The notes: generated by a model not told the origin, from the letters alone. A DNA stretch of 64,000 nt from Yoonia sp035117555 (GCF_035117555.1 NZ_JAYKPK010000008.1:1-64000); one strand, 5' to 3'; shown: positions 52,408-61,118, counted from the stretch's first letter. Made by a program: numbers and translations.

Positions 52408-52616
52408 AATAAAATCCTCATAATTCTGATGTTAAATTACCCGTAATGAAGGGGTTGCCAAGCAATATGCAGAATGGCAGGCGATTGCGGAACCGTTTTC
52501 ATTCCGAGCCTTGTGCAAACCGGCCATTGCTTTTGTTGATCAGCGCACCTTCGCTGGGCCTTTTACTTTAGCCTTACCCAGCTTATCTCGTGACCATCCA
52601 ACACAAAGGCCCCCCG

Positions 52617-53543
52617 ATGACAGCAATCGTATCCGTCAAGAACCTGCGCAAAGCCTATGACGGCGGGTTCGAGGCGCTCAAATCCGTCAATCTGGAGATT
52701 GAAGAGGGCGAGATTCTGGCCCTGCTGGGCCCCAATGGCGCGGGCAAGACCACGTTGATTTCCACGATCTGCGGCATTGTCACGCCGACATCCGGCACAG
52801 TGACAGTGGGTGGTTTCGACACACAGAACGATTTTCGTGAGACCCGGTCAATGATCGGGCTGGTGCCGCAGGAGATCAGCCTTGAACCGTTCGAGACGGT
52901 GTTCAGCACGGTGAGTTTTTCGCGTGGCCTGTTCGGCAAGCCCCGCGATGATGCGCGGATCGACGAAATTCTGGCGCAGCTTTCCCTTGCCGATAAGCGC
53001 GACAACAAGGTGATTACCCTGTCCGGCGGTATGAAACGCCGGGTGCTGATCGCCAAGGCGCTGGCGCATGAACCCCGCGTGCTTTTCCTCGATGAACCCA
53101 GCGCGGGCGTCGATGTCGAATTGCGCAAGGATATGTGGGATGTGGTGGCCAAGCTGAAAGCGTCCGGTGTCACGATCATCCTGACCACGCATTATATTGA
53201 GGAGGCAGAGGCGATTGCCGACCGTGTCGGCATCATCGCCAACGGGGAAATCCTGCTGATCCAGAACAAGGCGGAACTGATGGCGCAGATGGGGCAGAAA
53301 CAATTGCGCATCGATCTGGCAGAGCCTGCGGCGGAGATCCCCGCAGCCTTGGCCGGTTACGAATTGCAGCGCGCGCCGGATGGTCGCAGCCTGACCTATA
53401 CTTATGACACCAAGGGGCCGCGTACCGGGATCACGACCCTGCTCAATGATCTGCAAAAGGCCGGGCTGCAGATGACCGACCTGCAAACGCAACAAAGCAG
53501 CCTTGAAGACATCTTTGTCGGCTTGGTGAAGGAAGACCAATGA
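52617..53543 (+). CDS. ABC exporter ATP-binding protein
   Basis: A 308-residue ATPase of the CcmA/YadG-type group. It has Walker A GPNGAGKT near residues 39-46, signature LSGGMKRR, Walker B VLFLDEPSAGVD and switch TTHYIEEAE, plus a C-terminal extension of about 85 residues. ATG 52617 is preferred over an in-frame GTG at 52590, since AAAGG lies at a proper distance and homologues start at this point. It overlaps the permease gene by ATGA. The pair forms an exporter whose cargo is unknown. Confidence 0.87.
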   Translation: MTAIVSVKNLRKAYDGGFEALKSVNLEIEEGEILALLGPNGAGKTTLISTICGIVTPTSGTVTVGGFDTQNDFRETRSMIGLVPQEISLEPFETVFSTVSFSRGLFGKPRDDARIDEILAQLSLADKRDNKVITLSGGMKRRVLIAKALAHEPRVLFLDEPSAGVDVELRKDMWDVVAKLKASGVTIILTTHYIEEAEAIADRVGIIANGEILLIQNKAELMAQMGQKQLRIDLAEPAAEIPAALAGYELQRAPDGRSLTYTYDTKGPRTGITTLLNDLQKAGLQMTDLQTQQSSLEDIFVGLVKEDQ

Positions 53544-54301
53544 ACCTGCATGCCGTCAAAACGATCTATGTGAACGAAATGCGCCGGTTCTGGCGCACGA
53601 TCATGCAATCGCTGATCTCGCCGGTGCTGTCGACATCGCTTTATTTCGTGGTCTTCGGTGCCGCCATCGGCAGCCGGATCGATCAGGTTGAAGGCGTAGG
53701 TTACGGCGCTTTCATCGTGCCGGGGCTGATCATGCTGTCGGTGATGACGCAGGCGACGGCGAATGCCAGTTTCGGGATCTATTTCCCGAAATTCACCGGC
53801 ACGATTTATGAATTGCTGTCAGCCCCCGTCAGTTTTCTGGAAATCGTCGCGGGCTATGTCGGTGCGGCGGCGACCAAGGCGATGTTCATCGGGCTGATCA
53901 TCCTCGCGACAGCATTCTTCTTCATCGATATCCAGATCGCGCATCCTTTTGCGATGATTGCGCTTTTGGTGCTGACTTGTATCAGTTTCTCGCTGCTGGG
54001 GTTCATCATCGGCATCTGGGCGGGGAACTTTGAACAATTGCAGCTGATCCCCTTGCTGGTGATCACGCCTTTGGTGTTCCTTGGCGGGTCGTTCTATTCG
54101 ATCACCATGCTGCCGCCGGTCTGGCAGACGATCACGCTGTTCAATCCGGTGGTCTATCTGATCTCTGGCTTCCGCTGGTCGTTCTTTGGTGCGGCGGATG
54201 TCAGTATCGGGGTGTCGCTGCTGGCGATCGGGCTGTTCACAGCACTTTGCCTTGGCTTCATCGGCTGGATTTTCCGCACCGGCTGGCGCATCCGGCAATG
54301 A
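53540..54301 (+). CDS. ABC-2 type transporter permease
   Basis: A 253-residue membrane protein with six hydrophobic segments, starting with an N-terminal helix (NEMRRFWRTIMQSLISPVLS) typical of the ABC-2 (YadH-like) family. The conserved late motif LGGSFYSITMLPPVWQ precedes the final helices. It is coupled to the ATPase gene through ATGA. Paired proteins of this type export drugs, lipids or polysaccharide precursors. No cargo gene lies nearby. Confidence 0.87.
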   Translation: MNLHAVKTIYVNEMRRFWRTIMQSLISPVLSTSLYFVVFGAAIGSRIDQVEGVGYGAFIVPGLIMLSVMTQATANASFGIYFPKFTGTIYELLSAPVSFLEIVAGYVGAAATKAMFIGLIILATAFFFIDIQIAHPFAMIALLVLTCISFSLLGFIIGIWAGNFEQLQLIPLLVITPLVFLGGSFYSITMLPPVWQTITLFNPVVYLISGFRWSFFGAADVSIGVSLLAIGLFTALCLGFIGWIFRTGWRIRQ

Positions 54302-54348
54302 CGTGACGGGGTCTTGCGGGGCGGCTTGAACGGTTTAAGTAGGATCAT

Positions 54349-55140
54349 ATGAAATACATCCCCTTCGTGAAATCGCCCCCCTTTGTCGCCGTGATCCGCC
54401 TGCAAGGCGCGATTGCCAATTCCGGGCGTGGCCTAGATAGCCCCAGCCTTGGCCCGGTGATCGCCAAGGCGTTCAGCAAGGGCAAGCCCGCCGCTGTCGC
54501 TCTGGAAATCAACTGCCCGGGCGGGTCGCCGGTGCAATCGTCGCTGATTGCGGCGCAAATCCGGCGGCTGGCCGATGAAAAGAAAGTGCCAGTCTTTGCC
54601 TTTGTCGAGGATGTCGCAGCATCGGGGGGCTATTGGCTGGCCTGTGCAGCGGATGAGATTTTCATTGATCCTTGTTCACTGACGGGATCGATTGGCGTGA
54701 TCAGCGCCGGGTTCGGCGCGCATGAGGCGATTGATAAGGTCGGTATCGAACGGCGGGTGCATACCGCTGGTAAATCGAAAAGCCTGATGGACCCGTTCAA
54801 ACCCGAAAAGCCCGAGGATGTCGCCAAGCTGAAAGGCTGGCTGGAAGATTTGCATGCGACGTTCATCGCCTATGTCAAATCCCGGCGTGGGCCAAAGCTG
54901 ACTGATGATCCTGACCTGTTCACGGGTGAGGTTTATATCGGCCAGAGAGGCATCGACGTCGGGCTCGTGGACGCCATCGGCCATCTGGTGCCGGTGATGA
55001 AAGCGCGGTTTGGCGACAAGGTCCGGTTCCGCCGCTATGGGCAGAAGCGCTCTATCCTGTCGCGCTTTGGTGCGCAGATTGTCGGTGATACGATTGCCGG
55101 GATCGAAGAACGCGCTGCTTTCGCGCGGTTTGGCCTATGA
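54349..55140 (+). CDS. S49-family peptidase (SppA/SohB-like)
   Basis: A 263-residue serine protease of the signal-peptide-peptidase A group. The nucleophile is the Ser of VAASGGYW and the general base is a Lys in HTAGKSKSLMDPF. LTGSIGVISAGFG is also typical. It lacks an obvious signal or membrane anchor, so it resembles short S49 enzymes. It shares ATGA with the following 55-residue zinc-ribbon gene, and that gene shares GTGA with the reductase, so all three are one unit. It probably degrades cleaved signal peptides or membrane fragments. Confidence 0.88.
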   Translation: MKYIPFVKSPPFVAVIRLQGAIANSGRGLDSPSLGPVIAKAFSKGKPAAVALEINCPGGSPVQSSLIAAQIRRLADEKKVPVFAFVEDVAASGGYWLACAADEIFIDPCSLTGSIGVISAGFGAHEAIDKVGIERRVHTAGKSKSLMDPFKPEKPEDVAKLKGWLEDLHATFIAYVKSRRGPKLTDDPDLFTGEVYIGQRGIDVGLVDAIGHLVPVMKARFGDKVRFRRYGQKRSILSRFGAQIVGDTIAGIEERAAFARFGL

Positions 55141-55304
55141 TCATCAAATCGGTTCTGCTGTTTCTGGCCTTCATCGTGGTGCTGGGGATGTTCGGCAAAT
55201 GGCGGTTTCCAGGGCAGCAGACCCTTGCCAATGCCAAATGCCCGAAGTGTCAGAGATTCCGTATCGGCAAAGGCCCCTGCGCCTGTGAAAAGGGCCGCCC
55301 GTGA
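55137..55304 (+). CDS. Small membrane-anchored zinc-ribbon protein
   Basis: A 55-residue protein. An N-terminal membrane helix (residues about 4-20, SVLLFLAFIVVLGMFG) is followed by a zinc-ribbon-like cysteine set CPKC...CAC with an intervening RIGKGP. It overlaps the peptidase stop by ATGA and the reductase start by GTGA. The cysteine part should face the cytoplasm if the basic residues follow the positive-inside rule. Function unknown. Confidence 0.7.
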   Translation: MIIKSVLLFLAFIVVLGMFGKWRFPGQQTLANAKCPKCQRFRIGKGPCACEKGRP

Positions 55305-56077
55305 AGGCGCTGGTCACCGGCGCTGGCGCGCGGCTGGGGCAGGCGATGGCGCTCTATCTGGGCCAGCGTGGCTATGATGTGGCGGTGCATTATGCCGGGT
55401 CACAGGCGGGCGCGCAGGAGACGGTGACGCAATTGCGCGCGATGGGGCGGCAGGCGGTCGCACTTCAGGCTGATCTGTTGGATGAGGATGCGACGATGGC
55501 GCTGGTCGGGCGCGCGGTGGGGGCGCTGGGTGGGCCGCTGACGTGCTTGGTCAATAACGCCTCGATCTTTGAATATGACACGATCCAGTCTGCGACCAAG
55601 GCGAGTTGGGATCGCCATATCGGGTCGAACCTGCGCGCGCCATTCCTGCTGACGCAGGCCTTTGCGGCGCAAGCGCCCAAGGCGCAGATGGATGCGATGG
55701 GCGAACCTGTGGCGCAGGCGATGATCCTGAACATGATCGATCAGCGCGTGCAGAAACTGACGCCGGAATTCATGACCTATACGATTGCCAAAATGGGCCT
55801 TTGGGCAATGACACAGACAACGGCGCAGGCTTTGGCCCCCGATATCCGGGTCAATGCCATCGGCCCCGGTCCGACCCTGAGGGGCGGGCGGCAATCGGAA
55901 GATCATTTCGCCCGCCAGCGCGCAGCGACGGTTTTGCAGCGGGGCGCGCACCCGGCAGATATCTGCGCGGCGCTGGGATATTTCCTTGATGCGCCGGGCG
56001 TGACCGGGCAAATGCTGGCGGTAGATGGCGGGCAGCATCTGGCCTGGCAAACCCCGGATGTGCTGGGCGTGGAATAG
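55301..56077 (+). CDS. Short-chain reductase of the PTR1/FolM (pterin reductase) type
   Basis: A 258-residue SDR enzyme. The NADP-binding loop is TGAGARLGQ, and NNAS follows. The catalytic set is Asp147-Tyr160-Lys164 (MIDQ and YTIAK): the usual SDR serine is Asp with 13-residue spacing to Tyr, as in pteridine reductase PTR1 and dihydromonapterin reductase FolM. It starts with GTG at 55301, overlapping the upstream stop. The pterin role is supported by this triad only; neighbours (uvrC, later moaD-moaE) give weak support. Confidence 0.8.
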   Translation: MKALVTGAGARLGQAMALYLGQRGYDVAVHYAGSQAGAQETVTQLRAMGRQAVALQADLLDEDATMALVGRAVGALGGPLTCLVNNASIFEYDTIQSATKASWDRHIGSNLRAPFLLTQAFAAQAPKAQMDAMGEPVAQAMILNMIDQRVQKLTPEFMTYTIAKMGLWAMTQTTAQALAPDIRVNAIGPGPTLRGGRQSEDHFARQRAATVLQRGAHPADICAALGYFLDAPGVTGQMLAVDGGQHLAWQTPDVLGVE

Positions 56078-56362
56078 CCTGCCGCAAAAGTTACGCACCG
56101 TGTCATCTAGAGTTCACGGAACTGTCATAAAGCCCCGATTTTTCAACACGTTATCATGTGATTAATTAAAATTTCGTTGAAAAACAATGATCTAAGAAAC
56201 CGCTCAATTTTTAAGCAAACCGACGAAGTGCGCCTGAAACAAGGAGAATTTCCTGATACCCGCAGGTCATCCACCGACTTATCCACACAAACGGTGGATG
56301 CCTTTCCTCTTGTCCCCACTGCGTTACCATTGCAGGGACCCTAGAATCAAAGACCGCCTCGC
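56078..56362. promoter_or_regulatory. AT-rich control region upstream of uvrC, with a DnaA-box motif
   Basis: Bases 56140-56215 are very AT-rich for this genome. A perfect DnaA box TTATCCACA (56279-56287) lies in the loop of an 8-bp inverted repeat, ATCCACCG (56269-56276) / CGGTGGAT (56292-56299). No gene is supported here. It probably holds the uvrC promoter and may be under DnaA control. A replication origin is unlikely with only one good box. Confidence 0.45.
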
Positions 56363-58219
56363 ATGACTGACACCGCCTCCACCGGATATGACGTGATCCA
56401 TGGCTATCTGCGCAGCCTTGACAGCTCGCCCGGTGTTTACCGGATGCTGGATGGCGACAGCCGCGTGCTTTATGTCGGCAAGGCGCGCAATCTGAAAGCG
56501 CGGGTCAGCAATTATGCGCGCCCCGGGCCACATTCGCCCCGGATCGCGCGGATGATCTCTGAGACAGCAATGATGATGTTTCTGACCACACGGACAGAGA
56601 CAGAGGCGCTGCTCTTGGAACAGAACCTGATCAAGCAGCTCAAGCCGCGTTACAATGTGTTGCTGCGGGATGATAAATCATTCCCCAATATCCTTGTGAC
56701 CGGCGATCATGATTTCCCGATGATTCGCAAACATCGCGGCGCGAAAACGCAGAAGGGGAATTATTACGGCCCCTTCGCCGGTGCCGGTGCGGTCAATCGC
56801 ACGCTAAGCCAATTGCAGCGCGTGTTCCTGCTGCGCAATTGCACGGACAGCGATTTTGAGACCCGCAGCCGCCCTTGTCTGCAATATCAGATCAAACGCT
56901 GTTCGGGGCCATGTTGCGGGATGATCAGCAAGGATGATTATGCCTTGTCGGTGAAAGAGGCCGAGAATTTCCTGCAAGGCCGCACCAAGGGGATTCAGGA
57001 AGCACTTGCCGCGCAGATGCAGGCCGCCAGTGAAGATATGCTGTTCGAACGCGCCGCTGCCCTGCGCGACCGGATCAAGGCGCTGACGCAGGTGCAATCC
57101 GCACAGGGCATCAACCCGCAGAACACGGCAGAGGCGGATGTGATCGCGCTGCATACCGATGGCGGGCAGGCCTGCGTGCAGGTGTTCTTTATCCGCGCCA
57201 ATCAGAACTGGGGCAACCACGACTACTATCCCCGGATCAGCGGCGATGAGGATATGGCCGAGGTGATGGAAGCTTTTGTTGGCCAGTTTTACGCCAACCG
57301 CGAACCGCCCCGGATGCTGATCCTGTCGCATGGGTTGGACAATGATGATCTGATGGCGGATGCGCTGGCCGAGAAGGCCGGGCGCAAGGTCGAGATCGTC
57401 ATTCCCCAGCGTGGCGAAAAGGCGGAGCTGGTGCAGAACGCCCTGCGCAACGCCCGCGAAAGTCTGGCGCGCAAGATGTCGGAGACGGCGACGCAAAGTC
57501 GTCTGCTGAAAGGTCTTGCAGAGGCGTTTGATCTGCCCAAAATCCCCCAGCGGATCGAGGTTTACGACAACAGCCATATTCAGGGCGCCCATGCTGTGGG
57601 GGCGATGGTCGTGGCGGGGCCGGATGGGTTCGACAAGAATCAATATCGCAAGTTCAACATAAAGGGGGACGATCTGACCCCCGGCGACGATTTCGGCATG
57701 ATGAAAGAGGTGCTGACCCGCCGCTTCCAGCGCCTGATCAAGGAAGATCCCGAACGTAACCTCGGCACATGGCCCGATCTGCTGTTGATCGACGGCGGGC
57801 AAGGGCAGGTGTCTGCCGTGCGCCAGATCATGGATGAACTGGGCGTCAGCGATATCCCGATGGTCGGTGTGGCCAAGGGGCTGGACCGTGATGCGGGCAA
57901 AGAGGAATTCCACCGCACCGGCAAGCCGGTGATGGCGTTGCGGCACAATGATCCGGTGCTGTATTTCATCCAGCGGATGCGGGATGAGGTCCACCGTTTC
58001 GCCATCGGCACGCATCGCGCGAAACGGTCCAAGGCGATCGGCGCAACTCCGCTTGATGATGTGCCGGGCGTCGGGGCGACGCGCAAACGCGCGCTTTTGG
58101 CGCATTTCGGCTCGGCCAAGGCGGTGGCGCGGGCCAATCTGGCTGATCTGAAGGCTGTTGATGGGGTGTCGGCGAATATGGCGCAGGTGATTTATGATTA
58201 CTTTCATGAGCAGGGGTAG
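56363..58219 (+). CDS. uvrC: Excinuclease ABC subunit C
   Basis: A 618-residue nucleotide-excision repair nuclease. Domains: GIY-YIG nuclease (about 15-100; SSPGVYRMLDGDSRVLYVGKA), a cysteine-bearing spacer, the UVR motif (about 200-235), the RNase-H-like second nuclease (YDNSHIQGAHAVGAMVV around 400) and a C-terminal helix-hairpin-helix (DVPGVGATRKRALLAHFGS). It incises on both sides of bulky lesions in the UvrBC complex. Length is normal. Start ATG 56363 gives the family N-terminus. The AT-rich region upstream contains a DnaA-box motif but no SOS box that I can see. Confidence 0.95.
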   Translation: MTDTASTGYDVIHGYLRSLDSSPGVYRMLDGDSRVLYVGKARNLKARVSNYARPGPHSPRIARMISETAMMMFLTTRTETEALLLEQNLIKQLKPRYNVLLRDDKSFPNILVTGDHDFPMIRKHRGAKTQKGNYYGPFAGAGAVNRTLSQLQRVFLLRNCTDSDFETRSRPCLQYQIKRCSGPCCGMISKDDYALSVKEAENFLQGRTKGIQEALAAQMQAASEDMLFERAAALRDRIKALTQVQSAQGINPQNTAEADVIALHTDGGQACVQVFFIRANQNWGNHDYYPRISGDEDMAEVMEAFVGQFYANREPPRMLILSHGLDNDDLMADALAEKAGRKVEIVIPQRGEKAELVQNALRNARESLARKMSETATQSRLLKGLAEAFDLPKIPQRIEVYDNSHIQGAHAVGAMVVAGPDGFDKNQYRKFNIKGDDLTPGDDFGMMKEVLTRRFQRLIKEDPERNLGTWPDLLLIDGGQGQVSAVRQIMDELGVSDIPMVGVAKGLDRDAGKEEFHRTGKPVMALRHNDPVLYFIQRMRDEVHRFAIGTHRAKRSKAIGATPLDDVPGVGATRKRALLAHFGSAKAVARANLADLKAVDGVSANMAQVIYDYFHEQG

Positions 58220-58231
58220 GAGAACTTTTAT

Positions 58232-58251
58232 GCCTCCGGCGGGGATATTTA
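58232..58251 (+). repeat. 20-bp 3'-UTR repeat, copy 2
   Basis: gcctccggcggggatattta, identical (inverted in the genome) to 15389-15408. It begins 12 nt after the uvrC stop. Confidence 0.7.
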
Positions 58252-58307
58252 TGCTCTGACGATGGGGGGTGCTGGTGTCCGGGGCAAAGGCAGCTTATGT
58301 TGACGTC

Positions 58308-58895
58308 ATGCTGACATTGCCCAACATCCTGACGATCCTGCGACTGGCCGCTGCGCCGGGTGTGGTGATCATGTTTTTGTATTTCCAGCGGCCTGCGGCG
58401 GATTGGTTTGCGCTGATCCTGTTCGTGGCAGCAGCGCTGACCGATTTTCTGGACGGCTATCTGGCGCGCCGCTGGAAGCAGGAAAGCAAGCTCGGCACGA
58501 TGTTGGACCCGATTGCCGATAAGGCGATGGTGGTGATTGCGCTTTTGGTGATCACCGGGTTTTCGGGGATGGACCCTTGGATCCTCTTGCCCGCGACGGT
58601 GATCATGTTCCGTGAAGTCTTTGTCTCCGGCCTGCGCGAATTTCTGGGGGATACGGCGGGTACGCTGAAGGTGACGCAATTGGCGAAGTGGAAAACCACC
58701 GCGCAGATGGTGGCGATTGCGATTCTTTTCGCCAAGGGCGCGTTTGAACATTACGCGGGGATTGATGCGCCATCGACCATGATCGCCTGGTCGGTCGGGA
58801 TCGTCGGGCTGTGGATTGCGGCCCTGTTGACCCTGATCACCGGCTGGGATTATTTCCAGAAAGCGCGTCCTTTCCTGAAAGGGCCGACGGCATGA
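58308..58895 (+). CDS. pgsA: CDP-diacylglycerol-glycerol-3-phosphate 3-phosphatidyltransferase
   Basis: A 195-residue membrane enzyme that makes phosphatidylglycerol phosphate from CDP-diacylglycerol. The CDP-alcohol phosphotransferase motif is complete: DGYLARRWKQESKLGTMLDP continuing to IADK, with the expected Asp, Gly and Arg spacing. The N-terminal LPNILTILRL is typical, so ATG 58308 is chosen by comparison with the family. No ribosome site is strong there; GTG at 58275, with GGGGGG before it, is a real alternative. It overlaps moaD by ATGA. Confidence 0.9.
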   Translation: MLTLPNILTILRLAAAPGVVIMFLYFQRPAADWFALILFVAAALTDFLDGYLARRWKQESKLGTMLDPIADKAMVVIALLVITGFSGMDPWILLPATVIMFREVFVSGLREFLGDTAGTLKVTQLAKWKTTAQMVAIAILFAKGAFEHYAGIDAPSTMIAWSVGIVGLWIAALLTLITGWDYFQKARPFLKGPTA

Positions 58896-59137
58896 ATGTG
58901 ATGTATTTCGCTTGGGTCCGCGAACGGATCGGCCTGCCGCAAGAGGTGGTGGAGACCGATGCCACGACAGTTGCCGGTCTTGTCGCCGCATTGGTCGCGC
59001 GCGAAGACCGCTATGCCGCGGCCTTTGCCGATATCAGCGCCTTGCGTGTGGCGGTGGATCAGGAACTGGCGGATTTCGACGCGCCATTGGCCGGGGTGCG
59101 CGAGGTCGCGTTTTTCCCCCCGATGACGGGCGGCTGA
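58892..59137 (+). CDS. moaD: Molybdopterin synthase sulfur carrier subunit
   Basis: An 81-residue ubiquitin-like protein ending in Gly-Gly (FFPPMTGG), the terminus that carries the thiocarboxylate sulfur for molybdopterin. It begins NVMYFAWVRERIG, as expected. It overlaps pgsA by ATGA and moaE by TGATG, so the three are translated together. It works in the cytoplasm with MoaE to sulfurate precursor Z. Confidence 0.94.
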   Translation: MNVMYFAWVRERIGLPQEVVETDATTVAGLVAALVAREDRYAAAFADISALRVAVDQELADFDAPLAGVREVAFFPPMTGG

Positions 59138-59577
59138 TGCAGGTTCGCGTGCAATCCGATGCCTTTGACACCGGGGCAGAGCTGGCGGAATTCGCGCAAG
59201 GCCGCCACGATATCGGCGCTGTCGTCAGTTTCACCGGCGTGGTCCGCGACACGGTCGGCGATCTGCATCATATGCTGATCGAACATTACCCCGGCATGAC
59301 CGAACGCGCGATCGGCGGGATCGTGGATCAGGCCGTGGCGCGCTGGGCGCTGGCAGATGTGCTGGTTATTCACCGCTATGGCGCGCTCGCCCCCGGTGCG
59401 CCGATCATGATGGTTGCCACAGCGGCAGGGCACCGGGCGGAGGCCTTTGCTGCCGCTGATTTCCTGATGGATTACCTCAAATCCCGCGCGCCGTTCTGGA
59501 AGAAAGAAGTGACCCGCGACGGTGCGTCTTGGGTCGCGGCGAAAGATGCGGATGAACAGGCGCTAAAACGCTGGTGA
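59137..59577 (+). CDS. moaE: Molybdopterin synthase catalytic subunit
   Basis: A 146-residue protein. Family marks include GAVVSFTGVVRD, IEHYPGMTE, VIHRYGALAPGAPIMMV and the lysine-rich active-site segment YLKSRAPFWKKE. With MoaD it converts precursor Z to molybdopterin. The last 15 nt overlap the convergent tag gene. Confidence 0.94.
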   Translation: MQVRVQSDAFDTGAELAEFAQGRHDIGAVVSFTGVVRDTVGDLHHMLIEHYPGMTERAIGGIVDQAVARWALADVLVIHRYGALAPGAPIMMVATAAGHRAEAFAAADFLMDYLKSRAPFWKKEVTRDGASWVAAKDADEQALKRW

Positions 59578-60144
59578 TCGTGCCAAGGCCGCGCAGGGGG
59601 CGTGGCGCGGGCAGGTTGTCAGGTGATTGTTGATCAGGCCTGTCGCCTCCATGAACGCATAGACGATTGTGGGGCCGCAGAATTTGAACCCGGCTTTTTT
59701 CAGGTCTTTCGAGATTTGCGCCGATAGCGGCGATTGCGTTGGCATCTGGCTGCGGTCCGCCAGATTCGTGCGCAAAGGCACGCCATCGACGTAGTTCCAG
59801 AGATATTGCGCAAAGCCCTGATCCGCCTCGATCTTTTGCCAGGCGCGGGCATTGGTGATCGTCGCGGCGATCTTGCCCCTGTGGCGGATGATGCCGGGAT
59901 CGGCCAGCAAGCGCTGGACGTCATCTTCGCCCCATTCCGCAATGATATCAGGGTCAAACCCGACAAAGGCCGCGCGGAAATTATCGCGCTTTTTCAGGAT
60001 CGTGATCCAGGACAGGCCCGCCTGAAACCCGTCGAGCACCAGCTTTTCCCATAAAGCGCGACTGTCATATTCCGGCACGCCCCATTCGGTGTCGTGGTAA
60101 TCGATATAGATCTGTTCGGGTCCGGCCCAGTCGCAGCGTGGCAT
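59563..60144 (-). CDS. tag: DNA-3-methyladenine glycosylase I
   Basis: A 193-residue base-excision enzyme that removes 3-methyladenine. The N-terminal RCDWAGPEQIYIDYHDTEWG holds the zinc Cys and His. LVLDGFQAGLSWITILKKR includes the catalytic Glu-equivalent region, and the C-terminal NHLTTCPRHAPC completes the zinc snap. ATG 60144 is chosen because the preceding frame has no family similarity. AAAGGAC lies upstream. Confidence 0.93.
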   Translation of the reverse strand: MPRCDWAGPEQIYIDYHDTEWGVPEYDSRALWEKLVLDGFQAGLSWITILKKRDNFRAAFVGFDPDIIAEWGEDDVQRLLADPGIIRHRGKIAATITNARAWQKIEADQGFAQYLWNYVDGVPLRTNLADRSQMPTQSPLSAQISKDLKKAGFKFCGPTIVYAFMEATGLINNHLTTCPRHAPCAALARSPAF

Positions 60145-60203
60145 TTTCTTGCAGTCCTTTAAACGTTTCTTAGCATCTTGCGGTGCATAGTCCCGGCATA
60201 AGG

Positions 60204-61022
60204 ATGGATATCGCAATGCAAAATAACATGCTTTCTAAATCTGATCTTGATGATGTGCCGGTCGCGGATCCGCTGCTCTATGCGCTGGCGAGCCGGGACG
60301 CCGATGTGCTGGATCTGGTGCGCGACGCGATGGCCGCAGGGCGCACCAGTCTTGCGTTTCACCCGATTGTCACGACCGACCCGGTCCCGCAGATCGCCTT
60401 TCATGAAGGGTTGATCCGCCTGAAAGATGACGCCGGGCGGGTCATTCCGGCCGCGCATTTCATGCCACTGATCGAAGATACGACCTTGGGCCGCCAGATC
60501 GATTGTATCAGCCTGACGCTTGCGCTGCGGCTGTTGAAACAGAACCCTGGCCAACGGCTGTCGATCAACCTGTCGGCCCGGTCAGTGGGCGATGGGGAAT
60601 GGCGCCGCCTGCTGGAAGACGGGCTGCGTGACCGCAATGATCTGGGCGAAAGGTTGATTTTCGAGGTCAGCGAATCCTCGGCCATGATGCTGCCCGATCT
60701 GATGATCCGCTTCATGGCAGAAGTGCAGCCCAAAGGTGTTGCTTTCGCCCTCGACGGGTTCGGTGCCGGGATGACAGCGTTCCGCCATCTGAAAGATTTC
60801 ATGTTCGATCTGGTCAAGATCGACAAAAGCTTTGTGCATGGGATCGATGAAGACCACGATAATCAGGTGCTGGCAGAGGCTTTGACGACCGTCGCGCATC
60901 AATTTGAAATGTTCGCCGTCGCCGATGGCGTCGAGACCGAGGAGGAGGCCGCTTTTCTGCGCAGTATCGGTGTGGATTGTCTGCAGGGATATCTGTTCGG
61001 GATGCCACGATTTACATTCTGA
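60204..61022 (+). CDS. Degenerate EAL-domain protein
   Basis: A 272-residue protein with an EAL domain (about 40-270) and no membrane or sensor domain. Several catalytic residues of c-di-GMP phosphodiesterases are changed: EAL reads EGL, the metal-binding DDFG reads DGFG, and the usual AEGVE reads ADGVE. The Asn (SINLSA), Glu (FEVSES) and Lys (VKIDKS) positions remain. It is therefore probably a non-catalytic binder or protein-interaction module. ATG 60216 with AAGGA upstream is an alternative start. Confidence 0.82.
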   Translation: MDIAMQNNMLSKSDLDDVPVADPLLYALASRDADVLDLVRDAMAAGRTSLAFHPIVTTDPVPQIAFHEGLIRLKDDAGRVIPAAHFMPLIEDTTLGRQIDCISLTLALRLLKQNPGQRLSINLSARSVGDGEWRRLLEDGLRDRNDLGERLIFEVSESSAMMLPDLMIRFMAEVQPKGVAFALDGFGAGMTAFRHLKDFMFDLVKIDKSFVHGIDEDHDNQVLAEALTTVAHQFEMFAVADGVETEEEAAFLRSIGVDCLQGYLFGMPRFTF

Positions 61023-61101
61023 GGGGATGGTCTGGGATTTGATTTGCCCTCTGGGATTCAACGCAATAGCATGGTGTCGAAGCGGGAGGATAGGGTCAAT
61101 T

Positions 61102-61118
61102 CACACGTCATGCGTGTG
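61102..61118 (+). promoter_or_regulatory. Inverted repeat upstream of phaA
   Basis: CACACG (61102-61107) and CGTGTG (61113-61118) around TCATG form a compact palindrome 44 nt before the phaA start, suited to a dimeric repressor. The regulator is unknown. Confidence 0.4.

Noticed and set aside
56078..56362. Chromosomal replication origin
   Set aside because: There is only one perfect DnaA box, and no dnaA, parAB, gidA or hemE gene is nearby.
56804..58207. Long minus-strand open frame opposite uvrC
   Set aside because: It is a mirror of the codon bias of uvrC; the translation is rich in His, Gln and Arg and has no family features.
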